A DNA stretch of 64,000 nucleotides from NCBI GenBank assembly GCA_022447585.1, contig JAKVAR010000014.1:186001-250000 (forward strand). Reading direction: 5' to 3'. Of this stretch, positions 41,845 through 51,786 are shown in pieces. A program made the translations under genes and the position numbers. Below the pieces are notes generated by a model. That model saw nothing but the letters and a program-made list of their open reading frames with translations. It did not search any database and was not told the origin of the DNA. This DNA comes from Crocinitomicaceae bacterium. Its GTDB lineage: Bacteria; Bacteroidota; Bacteroidia; Flavobacteriales_D; Crocinitomicaceae. Within the stretch, counting starts at the first letter, position 1. Each line of letters starts with the position of its first letter.

Positions 41845-43200
41845 ATGAATATTATTCGTGAAGATGTTGATGCTTTAAATGCAAATTTAAAGATTACTGT
41901 TAGCCCAGCTGATTATGAGGCAAAAGTTAAAGAAACATTAAACAAGTACCGTAAAACTGCCAAAATTCCAGGGTTCCGTCCGGGAAAAGTTCCTTTTGGT
42001 CATATTCAAAAACAATATGGTGCGTCTGTTTTGTCTGAGGAATTAAACAAAACTGTAAGTGAGGCTTTAAACAGCTATATTACGGAGAACAAACTTGAAA
42101 TTTTAGGTAATCCAATTCCAGCTGAAAAAGATGGATTTAAAGGGGATTTCTCTAACCCAAGTGATTTTGAATTTACTTACGAATTAGGACTTGCTCCTGA
42201 GGTTAAGATTTCTTTATCGGGAAAAAACAAATTCGATTACCTTAAAGTTAAGGTTGATAAGAAGTTGATTGATCAACAAATTGAAGATTTAACGCGTCGA
42301 TATGGGAAACTTGTTTCTGGTGAGGTTGTTGGTGAAAGAGATATGATTTTAGCTCAGTTCGTTGAGTTGAATGAAGATAAGAAAATCAAGGAAGGTGGAA
42401 TAATGAATTCATCTACAATCTCTATGGAGTTTGTAAATGATGCTAAAGTGAAAAAGCAACTAACTGGTAAGAAGGTTGGTGCTAAAGTAACTGTGAATCC
42501 AGCTGCTGTTTCTAAGGGAGGTGCTGATACTGCATCAATGTTAGGAATTTCTGAAGCAGAATTAGAGCATGTTTCTGATAAGTTCCAAATGACTATTACT
42601 GAAGTTAAAGTAATGGAACCAGCTGAATTGAACACGGAACTTTATGATAAATTATTCGGAGAAGGTGTCGTTAAAGACAAGAAAGGTTTAAACGCTCGCG
42701 TTAAGTCTGATTTAGAAAAGATGTTTGTTAACGATTCTGACCGCATGTTAACTAAAGCTGTTTACGAAAACTTAATCGATAAGACTAAGGTTGAACTTCC
42801 GGATAACTTCTTAAAGCGCTGGATTAAATTATCAAATGAAAAAGAGATTACAGCGGAGCAAATTGAAGCGGAATACGATAGTTATGCTAAAGGTTTAAAA
42901 TGGCAAATAATCCAAGGGAATATTTTCAAAGCGAACGATATTAAATTGGAAAATGATGAGGTGATTGAGTTTACGAAAGGTTTATTAGTTAGTAACTATG
43001 CTCAATACGGAATGCCAGCGCCAGAAGATAAAGAATTAACTGCTTCAGCGATGCAAGTATTACAGAATAAAGAAGAAGCGAACCGTGTTTACGATATGAT
43101 GGCTGAGCAAAAGTTAACTGCTTACTTTAAGGATACTGTTAAACTGACTGAGAAAGAAATTTCATATGATGAGTTTGTTGAGTTAGCTTCTGCTAAATAA
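41845..43200 (+). CDS. tig: Trigger factor
   Basis: The 451-residue protein has the ribosome-binding signature GFRPGKVPFGHIQKQYG near residues 41-57. A middle part around residues 155-255 looks like a reduced PPIase domain, since a clear FKBP active-site pattern is not evident. The rest is the long helical C-terminal chaperone region. Trigger factor meets nascent chains at the exit tunnel. It is about 23 kb from clpP-clpX, unlike the tig-clpP-clpX cluster of many bacteria. A strong terminator follows. Confidence 0.9.
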   Translation: MNIIREDVDALNANLKITVSPADYEAKVKETLNKYRKTAKIPGFRPGKVPFGHIQKQYGASVLSEELNKTVSEALNSYITENKLEILGNPIPAEKDGFKGDFSNPSDFEFTYELGLAPEVKISLSGKNKFDYLKVKVDKKLIDQQIEDLTRRYGKLVSGEVVGERDMILAQFVELNEDKKIKEGGIMNSSTISMEFVNDAKVKKQLTGKKVGAKVTVNPAAVSKGGADTASMLGISEAELEHVSDKFQMTITEVKVMEPAELNTELYDKLFGEGVVKDKKGLNARVKSDLEKMFVNDSDRMLTKAVYENLIDKTKVELPDNFLKRWIKLSNEKEITAEQIEAEYDSYAKGLKWQIIQGNIFKANDIKLENDEVIEFTKGLLVSNYAQYGMPAPEDKELTASAMQVLQNKEEANRVYDMMAEQKLTAYFKDTVKLTEKEISYDEFVELASAK

Positions 43201-43214
43201 GATCAAGTATTTTC

Positions 43215-43248
43215 AAAAAGCCCTTTCACGTTGTGGAAGGGCTTTTTT
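43215..43248 (+). terminator. Terminator after tig
   Basis: A 15-bp stem with one G-U pair (43215-43229 with 43233-43247) and a 3-nt loop is followed by Ts. It lies 14 bp after the tig stop. Confidence 0.88.
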
Positions 43249-43350
43249 TATACGTTTTAAATAATAAATAATTTAATCCCTGTTATTTGTACCTATAACA
43301 AGTTTGAGACTTTCTAAGATTTATCGAAAGTCGTTCGCTCCTACCATAGG

Positions 43351-44238
43351 TTAGTCTGCTAAAAGTTTCTTCATTTCGCTTACAATTTCTTGAGGGTAAA
43401 AAAGTGGGCCACGAATGTGTTTTTGATCAATAGTAAGAAAGGTTTTTGGCTCGTTTGCTTTATTAAAAATACGTTTTCCATGCTTGTATTTTACCCTTGT
43501 ATCCTCTGTGCTATGAATAACTAATAGTGGCTTCTTGTATTTTTGAATTGCTTTCTTAGCGCTATACATTTCACGGACAAATATCCTAGCTAGAATAGGA
43601 ACAATATCTGAAGAAATATCTTTGTGTGAAGAAAACGCTCCTTCAACCACCAAACCATCTATTTTATCTTCATTTTCTGAAGCAACAACGCAGGCCAAAT
43701 GTCCACCAAGTGATTGACCGTAAATTATCAGTTTATCGTGTTTAATATCTTCTCGACTCAGCAAATAATCAAGTCCAGAATTTCCATCTACGAGAACATT
43801 TTTTCTCATAGCTTCTCCATCAGAGAAACCAAACCCACTATAATCAATCGCAAACACTTGGTATCCTGCGTTTACAAATGGAGTCATTAAAGGAAACATA
43901 TAAACCATATGACCTGAGTTACCATGCAAAAAGTAAATGGTAATCCCATTATAGTTCTCCTTAGGTGTCATTAACCAAGCGTTTAGATTATTCTCACTTT
44001 GACTTTTAAACGTTATGTTTTCTATAGAATAACTTAATGCGGCATTTTGTCCTTCCGAATTTTTCAGAACGGGAGTTTGCTCACTGTTAAACGTCATTGT
44101 GATAGAATCACCAATTTCTTTAATATAGTCACTATATGAGTCTTCTGTAGTTAGTTTGTAAGGATTCAAAAATTGTTTGTCAAACGCACAAGATTCTAGA
44201 AGACCGATTAAAACTAGTGGTAATATTAATTTATACAT
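43351..44238 (-). CDS. Alpha/beta-hydrolase lipoprotein
   Basis: The 295-residue protein has a lipobox ending at Cys17 (LLESC). The alpha/beta-hydrolase fold shows the oxyanion region YFLHGNSGH near 102, nucleophile Ser176 in YGQSLGGHLA, an acid in IHSTEDTRV near 240 and catalytic His in IDQKHIRG near 275. The layout is close to the serine aminopeptidase/BAAT-like group (YbbB or YtxM-like). Substrate unknown; it is anchored to the membrane by lipid. It follows a glycerophosphodiesterase lipoprotein gene by 4 bp. Confidence 0.85.
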   Translation of the reverse strand: MYKLILPLVLIGLLESCAFDKQFLNPYKLTTEDSYSDYIKEIGDSITMTFNSEQTPVLKNSEGQNAALSYSIENITFKSQSENNLNAWLMTPKENYNGITIYFLHGNSGHMVYMFPLMTPFVNAGYQVFAIDYSGFGFSDGEAMRKNVLVDGNSGLDYLLSREDIKHDKLIIYGQSLGGHLACVVASENEDKIDGLVVEGAFSSHKDISSDIVPILARIFVREMYSAKKAIQKYKKPLLVIHSTEDTRVKYKHGKRIFNKANEPKTFLTIDQKHIRGPLFYPQEIVSEMKKLLAD

Positions 44239-44242
44239 GGTG

Positions 44243-45085
44243 TTAATTGATTAAATCTTGTTCCTCCAATAATTCAACCAGGTATTCAATTTTATCTGTT
44301 TGAATCATATCTGGATTTTTATGGATTGCTTCTATATTTTCTTCTTTAGAAATTACTCCCCAAATAGTTACGAAAAAACCGAGGTCATGCGCTTCCTTAA
44401 CCTGTTCCTTGTTAATTTCATTTGTTGAAATAGTTATCCCTTTTAAGTTAAATTCAATTGCATCTGCTAACCCTTCTTCAAAAGTTTGTGGATAGATATA
44501 CAAATCAATATTACTCGCTTTATCCTGAAGGAGCTCTAAGAAAACTGTACTCTGACTTTCAACATATACATGATTATGGAGGTTAAACTCATTAAAAACA
44601 TCCACAATGGCATCGCTAAATTCGTCTATGTAACTATAATAATCGGTAGACTCCGTATAAAGCTTTGTGTCTAATGTGAAGATGTAATCCGAGTGGTTAT
44701 GGGTTAATTCTAAAAAGTCATCAAATCGAATTATTTTATATGCTGAGTAAGGAATCTCATCATAAACACCATCTTTAATTTCATCCCAAGTGTGTTCATG
44801 AATCAAGCCTTCTAGGTTAGTTGAACCTCCTAATTCTTCATCATGAAATAACACTAAAACACCATCAGAAGTCATTTGAATATCTATTTCAGTGCCTGTT
44901 GCTCCGAGGTATAAACAGTTAAGAATAGACTCTGCACTATTTGATGGATAAAGGTTTGATATGCCCATGCCGCCATGACCTAGAGCATCAATTCGATTCC
45001 CGTTTAAGTTGTTCAATTCAAAATCTTCTACTTGACAGCTGAATAGTAAGATGGACAAGAGCGATATGTAAATAAATTCCTTCAT
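44243..45085 (-). CDS. Glycerophosphodiester phosphodiesterase family lipoprotein
   Basis: The 280-residue protein has a lipobox at Cys17 (ILLFSC). The GDPD barrel core follows: DALGHGGMGISNLYPSNSAESI near 34-55, TGTEIDIQMTSDGVLVLFHDEELGGSTN near 62-90, and FTLDTKLYTES near 137. E-x-D and FHD are kept, but the usual HR catalytic pair reads HG here, which may lower or change activity. The family cuts glycerophosphodiesters or related diesters. It shares one base with the preceding barrel gene and lies 4 bp before the hydrolase gene. Confidence 0.85.
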   Translation of the reverse strand: MKEFIYISLLSILLFSCQVEDFELNNLNGNRIDALGHGGMGISNLYPSNSAESILNCLYLGATGTEIDIQMTSDGVLVLFHDEELGGSTNLEGLIHEHTWDEIKDGVYDEIPYSAYKIIRFDDFLELTHNHSDYIFTLDTKLYTESTDYYSYIDEFSDAIVDVFNEFNLHNHVYVESQSTVFLELLQDKASNIDLYIYPQTFEEGLADAIEFNLKGITISTNEINKEQVKEAHDLGFFVTIWGVISKEENIEAIHKNPDMIQTDKIEYLVELLEEQDLIN

Positions 45086-45585
45086 TAAAATGCAAAACCA
45101 AAACTAATTCCCCCCCAGTGAGTTATTCTTTGAAATTGCTCAAAAAGCGGAGAGTAGTACGCTTTAAATAAAAAGCCTCCTTTTTTTTTCATGTATTTGT
45201 ATCCAATTGATGTATTTCCGTTGATTGTAGAATACCTTTCCGGCTCATAAGAATCATTTGCCCGAACACTACTTATATACGCTGAACCTAATCCCACTTC
45301 TACGGAATGTTTATTTCCAAATGTTCCGTGCACTCCAAAAGGAATAATAATTTGAGGATTAAACTTTGTTTTAAAGTCATTAAGCTTAGTAGTTGAAAGG
45401 CCGGCATGCGCTTCAAATTCGAATAAGCCTATTTCAATAAATTCCCTACTATAATTTAAAGACCCGAAACCTCCTATACCTGCCAAATCTAAGTAGACGG
45501 AATTCTTCGAGTTTTCTATGTTTTGACTGAGGCCAATTACTGATAGGCTTAGGCAAAGAAAAAGTATATAGTTTGATTTCATCAT
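45085..45585 (-). CDS. Small outer-membrane barrel-like protein, unknown
   Basis: The 166-residue protein has a signal peptide (hydrophobic core about 8-18, cut near IGLSQ). Amphipathic strands follow (VYLDLAGIGGFGSLNY, IIPFGVHGTFGN, SVEVGLGSAYIS, SIGYKYM) and it ends GGISFGFAF with a terminal Phe, as in 8-strand outer-membrane barrels. No family is recognised. The start may be the second Met, one codon later. It heads the three-gene minus-strand unit with the two lipoprotein hydrolases. Confidence 0.6.
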   Translation of the reverse strand: MMKSNYILFLCLSLSVIGLSQNIENSKNSVYLDLAGIGGFGSLNYSREFIEIGLFEFEAHAGLSTTKLNDFKTKFNPQIIIPFGVHGTFGNKHSVEVGLGSAYISSVRANDSYEPERYSTINGNTSIGYKYMKKKGGFLFKAYYSPLFEQFQRITHWGGISFGFAF

Positions 45586-45603
45586 TGAAAAACATGAAGA
45601 TAG

Positions 45604-45638
45604 ATAAAAAAAGCCGCAGTATATTGTATACTGCGGCT
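45604..45638 (-). terminator. Terminator after sppA
   Basis: A perfect 12-bp stem (45612-45623 with 45627-45638) with a 3-nt loop is followed by Ts on the minus strand. It lies 20 bp past the sppA stop. Confidence 0.85.
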
Positions 45639-45657
45639 TGAATTGAATCAGGTTAAT

Positions 45658-47451
45658 CTATTTGATATTAATCTCGTAGGGTAAACGCATTTGAATACCT
45701 TGAACAGCTTCTAATTTTTTCAATTGACTATAGTATTCTAACAATGATGCAGGTAGTTGAACCGTTTGAACTTTAGCGTCCAAGTTTTCTTGTTCCTCAA
45801 TTTGCTCAATGAATTCAGCAAATTTATCCTCTTTTACATTTGGATAGTAGAGTACCTTTGAGTCAGTAATACTAGCTTTTTCAGCTGCAAATTGAATGGC
45901 GTCTTTAAGGCCACCTAATTCATCAACAAGACCGATTTCTTTTGCATCGCGGCCGGTCCAAACTCGTCCACGTGCAATTATGTTAACTTGATCTTTTGTC
46001 ATTCCACGACCTTCAGCAACGATAGTTTTGAATCTGTCATAGATATCATCCACACCAACTTGAATGATTTCTAACTCTTTTTCTGTTAGTTTTCTATTCG
46101 TGGTCATTACAGAATGGTCATTTGTTGAAACACGGTCAAACGTAATTCCTAATTTATTTTCTAGCATTTTACCTGTGTAAGGAATCATACCGAATACACC
46201 AATAGAACCTGTAATTGTTGTTGGCTCAGCAAAAATAGTAGATGCTGGAGCAGCAACATAGTATCCACCAGACGCTGCAACGTCTCCCATTGAAACGATT
46301 ACTTTTTTCTTCTCATTGGTTAATTTAACCTCTCTCCAGATTTCATCACTTGCCAAAGCCGATCCACCAGGGCTGTTAATTCTAAAAACAACGATTTTAA
46401 TAGATTCTTCCTCACGTACTTCTTTAAATAACTTACATATTTCATCAGAAGTCAGACCATCACCACTTTTTGAAACACCTCCTTCTGCTAGAATAACTGC
46501 GATATTTGGGTTGTCAGCTTTAATTAAAGTTTGGGATTGGTAAAAACGTTTCTTAGCATACCTTTCGAATACTTGAAGCTTCAATTCCTCTTCTTTGCTA
46601 ATTCCTGCTTTTTCAGCAACGATTGCAACAACTTCATCTCTATATATTGCTTTGTCAATCAATTTATGATCTACAGCGTCTGTAACTCTTTGTATTGCTA
46701 CTTCGTTTGCAATTTTATCTAAATTTTCAACCGTTGTTTTTCTGTCCTTAGCAATTGCCTCTCTGTAGTCCAACCATAAACTAGACATGTAGCGCTCAAT
46801 CTGAACACGAGAAGAATCACTCATACTTTCTCTGAAGAATGGCTCAACTGCACTTTTGAAATCATTATCGGAACCTCTGATTACTTGTACTTCAACATCT
46901 AATTTATCAAAGGTGTTTTTAAAAAATGATAATTCTGCACCTAAACCTAAGAAGCCCATCGCTGAACCAGGAAAACCATAATTCTCATCTGCAGCAGAAG
47001 CAATATAATATTCTAATTGACTAATAACTTCTCCACTATTGTATGCTACTGCGAATTTTCCAGAAGCTTCAAAATCGTTAATCGCGTTTCTTAATTCTGT
47101 CGCTGTTGCGAAACCGCAAGAGACATTATCAAGCTCAATAAATAAACCTTTGATTTTTTCATCTTCTTTACCAGCTTCTAATCCATGAAGAATATCTGCT
47201 AATCCTACTGTATTATCCATTTGAAACGTTGAAGGATTGAAAGAGGAACGTCCTTTTTCTCCAATTTGCCCATTTAACGTGACGTGTAGAACCGTTTTGT
47301 CTTCAACTTTTAAACCAGATTCTTTTTCAAAACTGCTCAAAAATCCGCCAATAACTAATACCCAGATAATTACTCCTAAAATAGAAACAATAAGGGCCGA
47401 CCATAAACTTGGCCAAAATATTCTTCCGAATGATATTTTTTTCTCTTGCAT
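45658..47451 (-). CDS. sppA: Signal peptide peptidase SppA, long form
   Basis: The protein of about 597 residues has an N-terminal membrane helix (about 14-36) and two tandem ClpP/crotonase-like domains, as in the 67K SppA. The catalytic Ser lies in VSMGDVAASGGYYVAAP in the second domain (about residue 391 from this start), and a catalytic Lys candidate in ASGKFAVAY in the first. SppA digests remnant signal peptides in the membrane. The upstream ATG at 47472 overlaps the -7 promoter element at 47470-47477, so I start at ATG 47451 (MQEKKISFG). A terminator follows. Confidence 0.93.
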   Translation of the reverse strand: MQEKKISFGRIFWPSLWSALIVSILGVIIWVLVIGGFLSSFEKESGLKVEDKTVLHVTLNGQIGEKGRSSFNPSTFQMDNTVGLADILHGLEAGKEDEKIKGLFIELDNVSCGFATATELRNAINDFEASGKFAVAYNSGEVISQLEYYIASAADENYGFPGSAMGFLGLGAELSFFKNTFDKLDVEVQVIRGSDNDFKSAVEPFFRESMSDSSRVQIERYMSSLWLDYREAIAKDRKTTVENLDKIANEVAIQRVTDAVDHKLIDKAIYRDEVVAIVAEKAGISKEEELKLQVFERYAKKRFYQSQTLIKADNPNIAVILAEGGVSKSGDGLTSDEICKLFKEVREEESIKIVVFRINSPGGSALASDEIWREVKLTNEKKKVIVSMGDVAASGGYYVAAPASTIFAEPTTITGSIGVFGMIPYTGKMLENKLGITFDRVSTNDHSVMTTNRKLTEKELEIIQVGVDDIYDRFKTIVAEGRGMTKDQVNIIARGRVWTGRDAKEIGLVDELGGLKDAIQFAAEKASITDSKVLYYPNVKEDKFAEFIEQIEEQENLDAKVQTVQLPASLLEYYSQLKKLEAVQGIQMRLPYEINIK

Positions 47452-47469
47452 AATCGTATTTGTTTTAAT

Positions 47470-47477
47470 CAAAAGTA
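47470..47477 (-). promoter_or_regulatory. Probable -7 element (TACTTTTG) of sppA
   Basis: The minus-strand match lies 18 nt before ATG 47451 and overlaps the alternative ATG 47472, so it decides the start. Confidence 0.5.
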
Positions 47478-47666
47478 GATCATTATCGTTTCCATAGAAT
47501 TATTAAAAGGATGGAAGGCAAATGATTTAGTTTGAGCAGTAAATTGATCGGATAAGTGATATCTTTTTTTTGTTATCAGTTTGTTTTCAGTAAAGTATTA
47601 TACGAAATTTACTATGTATGTCTCATAAAAAGTCCTTAAATTGCAGTAAACTATACAACTAAGAAA

Positions 47667-50030
47667 ATGAAAAACATTGCAACTCTCATTGCCTTATTGT
47701 GCATTGGTATATCTTATGCTCAGCAATATTCAAAGGTGAAAATTTATGCGGATTCTGAAGGATTACGACGCTTAGCTGAGCTAGGTGTTCCTGTGGATCA
47801 CGGTATTCAAAAACGAAACACTTTCCTCATTAGTGATTTCTCTGCACAAGAAATTGAAACAATCGCGAACAATGGATTTATGTTTGATATTATGATTGAA
47901 GACGTTAAAGAATTTTACCGGAATCAAAATTTAAATCCAGTTCTTACTGAAAAGAACGTTACTTGCAATCAATCTGGAGGTGCAGGTTCGTTTACGCCAG
48001 CAGTTCCCGTAAATTTTGAAACTAGTCCTAGCTCATACGCAGGATTCTACACATATCAACAAATGCTGGACGCTTTAGACGATATGGCAACCATGTACCC
48101 TAATTTAATTACAGTTAAAGCTCCAATTTCAACTTTCCAAACTTGGGAGAATAGACCAATTTATCACGTTAAAATTTCAGATAATCCATCTACAGATGAA
48201 GCTAGTGAACCTAAAGTGCTGTACTCAGCTATTCATCATGCGCGTGAACCAATGAGCATGTCAGAAACTATTTTCTACATGTGGTACTTGTTGGAAAACT
48301 ACGCTACAGATTCAGAAGTACAGTATTTAGTCGATAATACAGAAATGTACTTTGTTCCTTGTATTAATCCTGATGGATATATTCAGAATGAAGGATCTGA
48401 TCCAAATGGGGGAGGTTTACATCGAAAGAACAAAAACCCAAACATAGGTACTGGATCATCGAATCCGGGTGTCGATTTAAATCGTAATTATTCATATGGA
48501 TGGAATACTACAGGTGTTAGTTCAGATGAAACGAGTGATGTTTTTCCAGGTACATCAGCTTTCTCTGAACCAGAAACTCAAGCGATGCAATGGCTAGCTG
48601 AAAACGTTGGTTTCACTTCAGCTTTCAATGCGCACTCTCATGGAAACTTATTATTGCACCCTGTGGGAACAACGAATGCTGAATTTGCAGATCACCACGA
48701 TTACTTTACGGATTTAACAGGACATATGTGCTCTTTAAATGGGTATATTCCTCAGAAGAGCTCTGGTTTATATCCAGCCTCTGGGGATTCTGACGATTAC
48801 ATGTATAAAGTCGACATTGGTGTTGGAATTAAAGATACAATTTTTGCAATGACGCCAGAGGTTGGTTCGGCATTCTGGCCTTCTGCTTCTGAAGTTGTTC
48901 CAACTTGTCAATCGATGGTTTTTCCAAACTTAGTATTGTCTCATATGACGCACAAGTATTTAGTTGTTCAGGATACTGATCCGTCAAGCGTTGCTTCAAT
49001 GACTGGAAATTTAAATCATGATGTTCAGCGTTTAGGTTTAGAAGATGGTGCAATAACAGTTTCTGCAACTCCTATTGCGAATATTCAATCGGTTGGTGCT
49101 GGTGTAGTTTATGATATTGACGTTAGGGAAACAAGTTCAGGAACAATTTCTTATGTTCTGAATCCCTCAATTCAATTCGGGGATGAGATCAAATATGTTT
49201 TGAATACGGAGTATGGTTTATGGACGAAGCATGATACAATTGTTAAGACATACGGTTCTTTGACATTACAAGCTTCTGATGATGCTTCAAATTTAAACAA
49301 CTGGACAGGACCATGGGGGACTACAACTTCAGAGTATGTTTCGCCATCAACAAGCTTTACAGATAGCCCAAACAATTATGCTAACAATACAAGTGAAGCT
49401 TTTGAGTATGATCAAGTAATAGATTTGACAGATGCAACTGGTGCAATGATTTCTTATTATGCAATGTGGGAAATTGAAGCAGATTATGATTATTGTCAGT
49501 TTCAAGTTTCTGTAGATGGAGGAAATAATTGGATTGGACAATGTTCAAATTATACCGTAGAAGGAACAGGAGGGGTTCAGCCAATTGGTGAGCCAGTTTA
49601 CGAGGGTGTTCAAAATAACTGGGTTTTTGATGAGGTTAACTTATCGGATTATTTAGGTCAAACAATTAACGTAAGGTTTTTGTTAGAGTCGGATGGAGGT
49701 GTAAGAGAAGATGGATTCTATTTCGATGATTTCACAATCTCTTACAATGAAGAAACTTCCAATGCTGGTTTAATTGAGAATACCTTAGTTGCAAAGGTTT
49801 TTCCTAATCCTGCAAATGGATATGCGGTGATTAGTACGTCACAAGTTATTGCTAAAGGATCTGTTTTATTATATGATCAGTCTGGAAAGTTAGCATACAG
49901 CAAAGAGATTAATGAGCAAACAAATAATATTCAAATCAACACTTCCGAATTAAGTAGAGGAGTGTATACAATTAGAATAGAAAGCGAAGGTGTACTTGCG
50001 AAACCTACAAAATTGGTTGTGGTACACTAA
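47667..50030 (+). CDS. Secreted M14 zinc carboxypeptidase with T9SS sorting domain
   Basis: The 787-residue protein has a signal peptide cut near SYAQQ (residue 19). The peptidase M14 domain spans about 125-435: His191 and Glu194 of HHAREP bind zinc, NPDGY and VDLNRNY form the substrate pocket, FNAHSHGN holds the third zinc His, and TPEVGSAFWP has the catalytic Glu. A beta-sandwich region (about 510-700) follows. The C-terminus FPNPANGYAVIS, SVLLYDQSGKL and SRGVYTIRIE is a T9SS type A sorting domain. It is likely exported to the cell surface or medium. Confidence 0.93.
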   Translation: MKNIATLIALLCIGISYAQQYSKVKIYADSEGLRRLAELGVPVDHGIQKRNTFLISDFSAQEIETIANNGFMFDIMIEDVKEFYRNQNLNPVLTEKNVTCNQSGGAGSFTPAVPVNFETSPSSYAGFYTYQQMLDALDDMATMYPNLITVKAPISTFQTWENRPIYHVKISDNPSTDEASEPKVLYSAIHHAREPMSMSETIFYMWYLLENYATDSEVQYLVDNTEMYFVPCINPDGYIQNEGSDPNGGGLHRKNKNPNIGTGSSNPGVDLNRNYSYGWNTTGVSSDETSDVFPGTSAFSEPETQAMQWLAENVGFTSAFNAHSHGNLLLHPVGTTNAEFADHHDYFTDLTGHMCSLNGYIPQKSSGLYPASGDSDDYMYKVDIGVGIKDTIFAMTPEVGSAFWPSASEVVPTCQSMVFPNLVLSHMTHKYLVVQDTDPSSVASMTGNLNHDVQRLGLEDGAITVSATPIANIQSVGAGVVYDIDVRETSSGTISYVLNPSIQFGDEIKYVLNTEYGLWTKHDTIVKTYGSLTLQASDDASNLNNWTGPWGTTTSEYVSPSTSFTDSPNNYANNTSEAFEYDQVIDLTDATGAMISYYAMWEIEADYDYCQFQVSVDGGNNWIGQCSNYTVEGTGGVQPIGEPVYEGVQNNWVFDEVNLSDYLGQTINVRFLLESDGGVREDGFYFDDFTISYNEETSNAGLIENTLVAKVFPNPANGYAVISTSQVIAKGSVLLYDQSGKLAYSKEINEQTNNIQINTSELSRGVYTIRIESEGVLAKPTKLVVVH

Positions 50031-50050
50031 GATAAAACGTCTTTTGTTTA

Positions 50051-50082
50051 AGTGCTATCTAATTGGGTAGCACTTTTTTTTG
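50051..50082 (+). terminator. Terminator after the M14 peptidase gene
   Basis: A 7-bp stem (50051-50057 with 50068-50074), extendable with two G-U pairs and a G-C pair, is followed by eight Ts. It lies 20 bp after the stop. Confidence 0.75.
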
Positions 50083-50148
50083 AACTAATGTTTCATTTAC
50101 ATTTAAGCCGGATATTATTCAATATCTTTAGAACTCAAATTTAATTCG

Positions 50149-51786
50149 ATGAGAAATTTATTCTTTTTTATTACACTTCTGGTTTCAGCTGAATCAATGG
50201 CTCAACAAGCTGCATCTCCAAAACTAGTTGTAGGTATTGTCGTAGATCAAATGTGTTATGAATATTTATACCGTTACTCTGAAAAGTTTTGTGAGGGTGG
50301 GTTAAAAGAATTATTGGGGAAGGGCACAAATTGTCGAAATACACAGTACGATTACATTCCGACATACACAGGTCCAGGACATGCATCGATTTATACAGGA
50401 ACAACACCTAGTAATCATGGAATTGTTGCTAATGACTGGTATGACCGAAGCACTAAAGGAAATATCAATTGCGTTGATGATTCTAGTGTAGCATCAATAG
50501 GAACAGTGTCGAATTATGGTATGTTTTCTCCTAGAAATTTAAAGGCAAATACTATTACAGATCAATTAAAGATGACTTACCCAAATGCAAAGGTAATCTC
50601 CATGTCAATTAAGAATCGCGGAGCCATCCTACCAGGGGGACATTTAAGTGATGGTTCTTACTGGTATGATTATGCTACAGGTAAATTTGTAACGAGTTCT
50701 TTTTATAAATCAGAACTACCAAATTGGGTAGATGAATTCAATGATGAAGGTTATGTGGATAAAGCATTGAAACAAGAATGGAATACTATGTTGGATATTA
50801 ATGCTTATGCCGAGAGTGGACCGGATAATTCTCCCTATGAGCATTTACTTCCAGGAAAAGTTACTCCTACATTTCCTTACAATTTAAAAGAGATGACAAA
50901 TGGGATCAACAATTATGAGTTATTCGTTTATACGCCATTTTCAAATACTTACTTAACTGATTTTGCGATTGCATCTATTGATAGTGAAGATTTAGGCAAG
51001 GATAATCAAACCGACATGTTGTGTATTAGTTATTCTACACCAGATATTATTGGTCATGCATTTGGACCTTACTCTGTGGAAATAGAAGATATGTATATTC
51101 GTTTCGATTTAGAAATAAAGAAGTTACTTAAAGAATTGAAGGAAAAAGTAGGCGAAGATAATTTCACCTTATTTTTAACCGCAGATCATGCTGTGGTTCC
51201 AGTTCCTCAATATTTGATAGATAATAATTTACCAGGGGGATATTTCTTCGTTGATAATCATATGATTGAATTAAGAGCTGCATTAAGTGATAAATTTGGA
51301 GAAGATTTAATCATTGTTCAGGATAATCTAAATGTGTATTTGAATCATGAGCGGATTGATGAATTGAATTTGGATCTTAAAGAAGTTTCAACTTATGTTG
51401 CGAATATTATTCAGCGATGGGAGTCTGTGAAAAGAGTTTTTACTGGAGATCAATTGTATAATGCGTCCATTGATGATGAATGGATGGATATGGTTCGCAA
51501 AGGTTATCATCATGCAGAAAGCGGAGATGTTATTTTTACACTTGAACCGGGGTATTTGGCAAAGTCTACCGATACTGAAACTGCCCGCAAAGGCACCAGT
51601 CATGGCTCTGCATATAGCTATGACACTCATGTTCCTTTGTTGTGGTATGGAAAAAATGTTGAAGTGCAAGAGGTGTTTAGAAATGTTTTGATTTCTGATA
51701 TTGCTGCAACACTAGCTCATATTCTTTACCTTCAAAACCCGAATTCATTGCGTGGTAAGCCTATTCACGAGGTACTTATGAAGTAG
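50149..51786 (+). CDS. Alkaline phosphatase, PafA-like
   Basis: The 545-residue protein has a signal peptide (cut near AQQAA, residue 20). It is of the alkaline-phosphatase superfamily: VGIVVDQMCYEYL near 28-40 with the first metal Asp, the nucleophile Thr74 in PTYTGPGHASIYTG, NDWYD-x-x near 97, SYSTPDIIGHAFGP near 300 with metal ligands, and LTADHAVVPVP near 347. A His toward the C-terminus (GTSHGSAYSYDTHVPLLWYG near 485-505) completes the site. The layout is close to the phosphate-irrepressible phosphatase PafA of Bacteroidota. It frees phosphate from monoesters. The stop overlaps tilS convergently. Confidence 0.85.
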   Translation: MRNLFFFITLLVSAESMAQQAASPKLVVGIVVDQMCYEYLYRYSEKFCEGGLKELLGKGTNCRNTQYDYIPTYTGPGHASIYTGTTPSNHGIVANDWYDRSTKGNINCVDDSSVASIGTVSNYGMFSPRNLKANTITDQLKMTYPNAKVISMSIKNRGAILPGGHLSDGSYWYDYATGKFVTSSFYKSELPNWVDEFNDEGYVDKALKQEWNTMLDINAYAESGPDNSPYEHLLPGKVTPTFPYNLKEMTNGINNYELFVYTPFSNTYLTDFAIASIDSEDLGKDNQTDMLCISYSTPDIIGHAFGPYSVEIEDMYIRFDLEIKKLLKELKEKVGEDNFTLFLTADHAVVPVPQYLIDNNLPGGYFFVDNHMIELRAALSDKFGEDLIIVQDNLNVYLNHERIDELNLDLKEVSTYVANIIQRWESVKRVFTGDQLYNASIDDEWMDMVRKGYHHAESGDVIFTLEPGYLAKSTDTETARKGTSHGSAYSYDTHVPLLWYGKNVEVQEVFRNVLISDIAATLAHILYLQNPNSLRGKPIHEVLMK

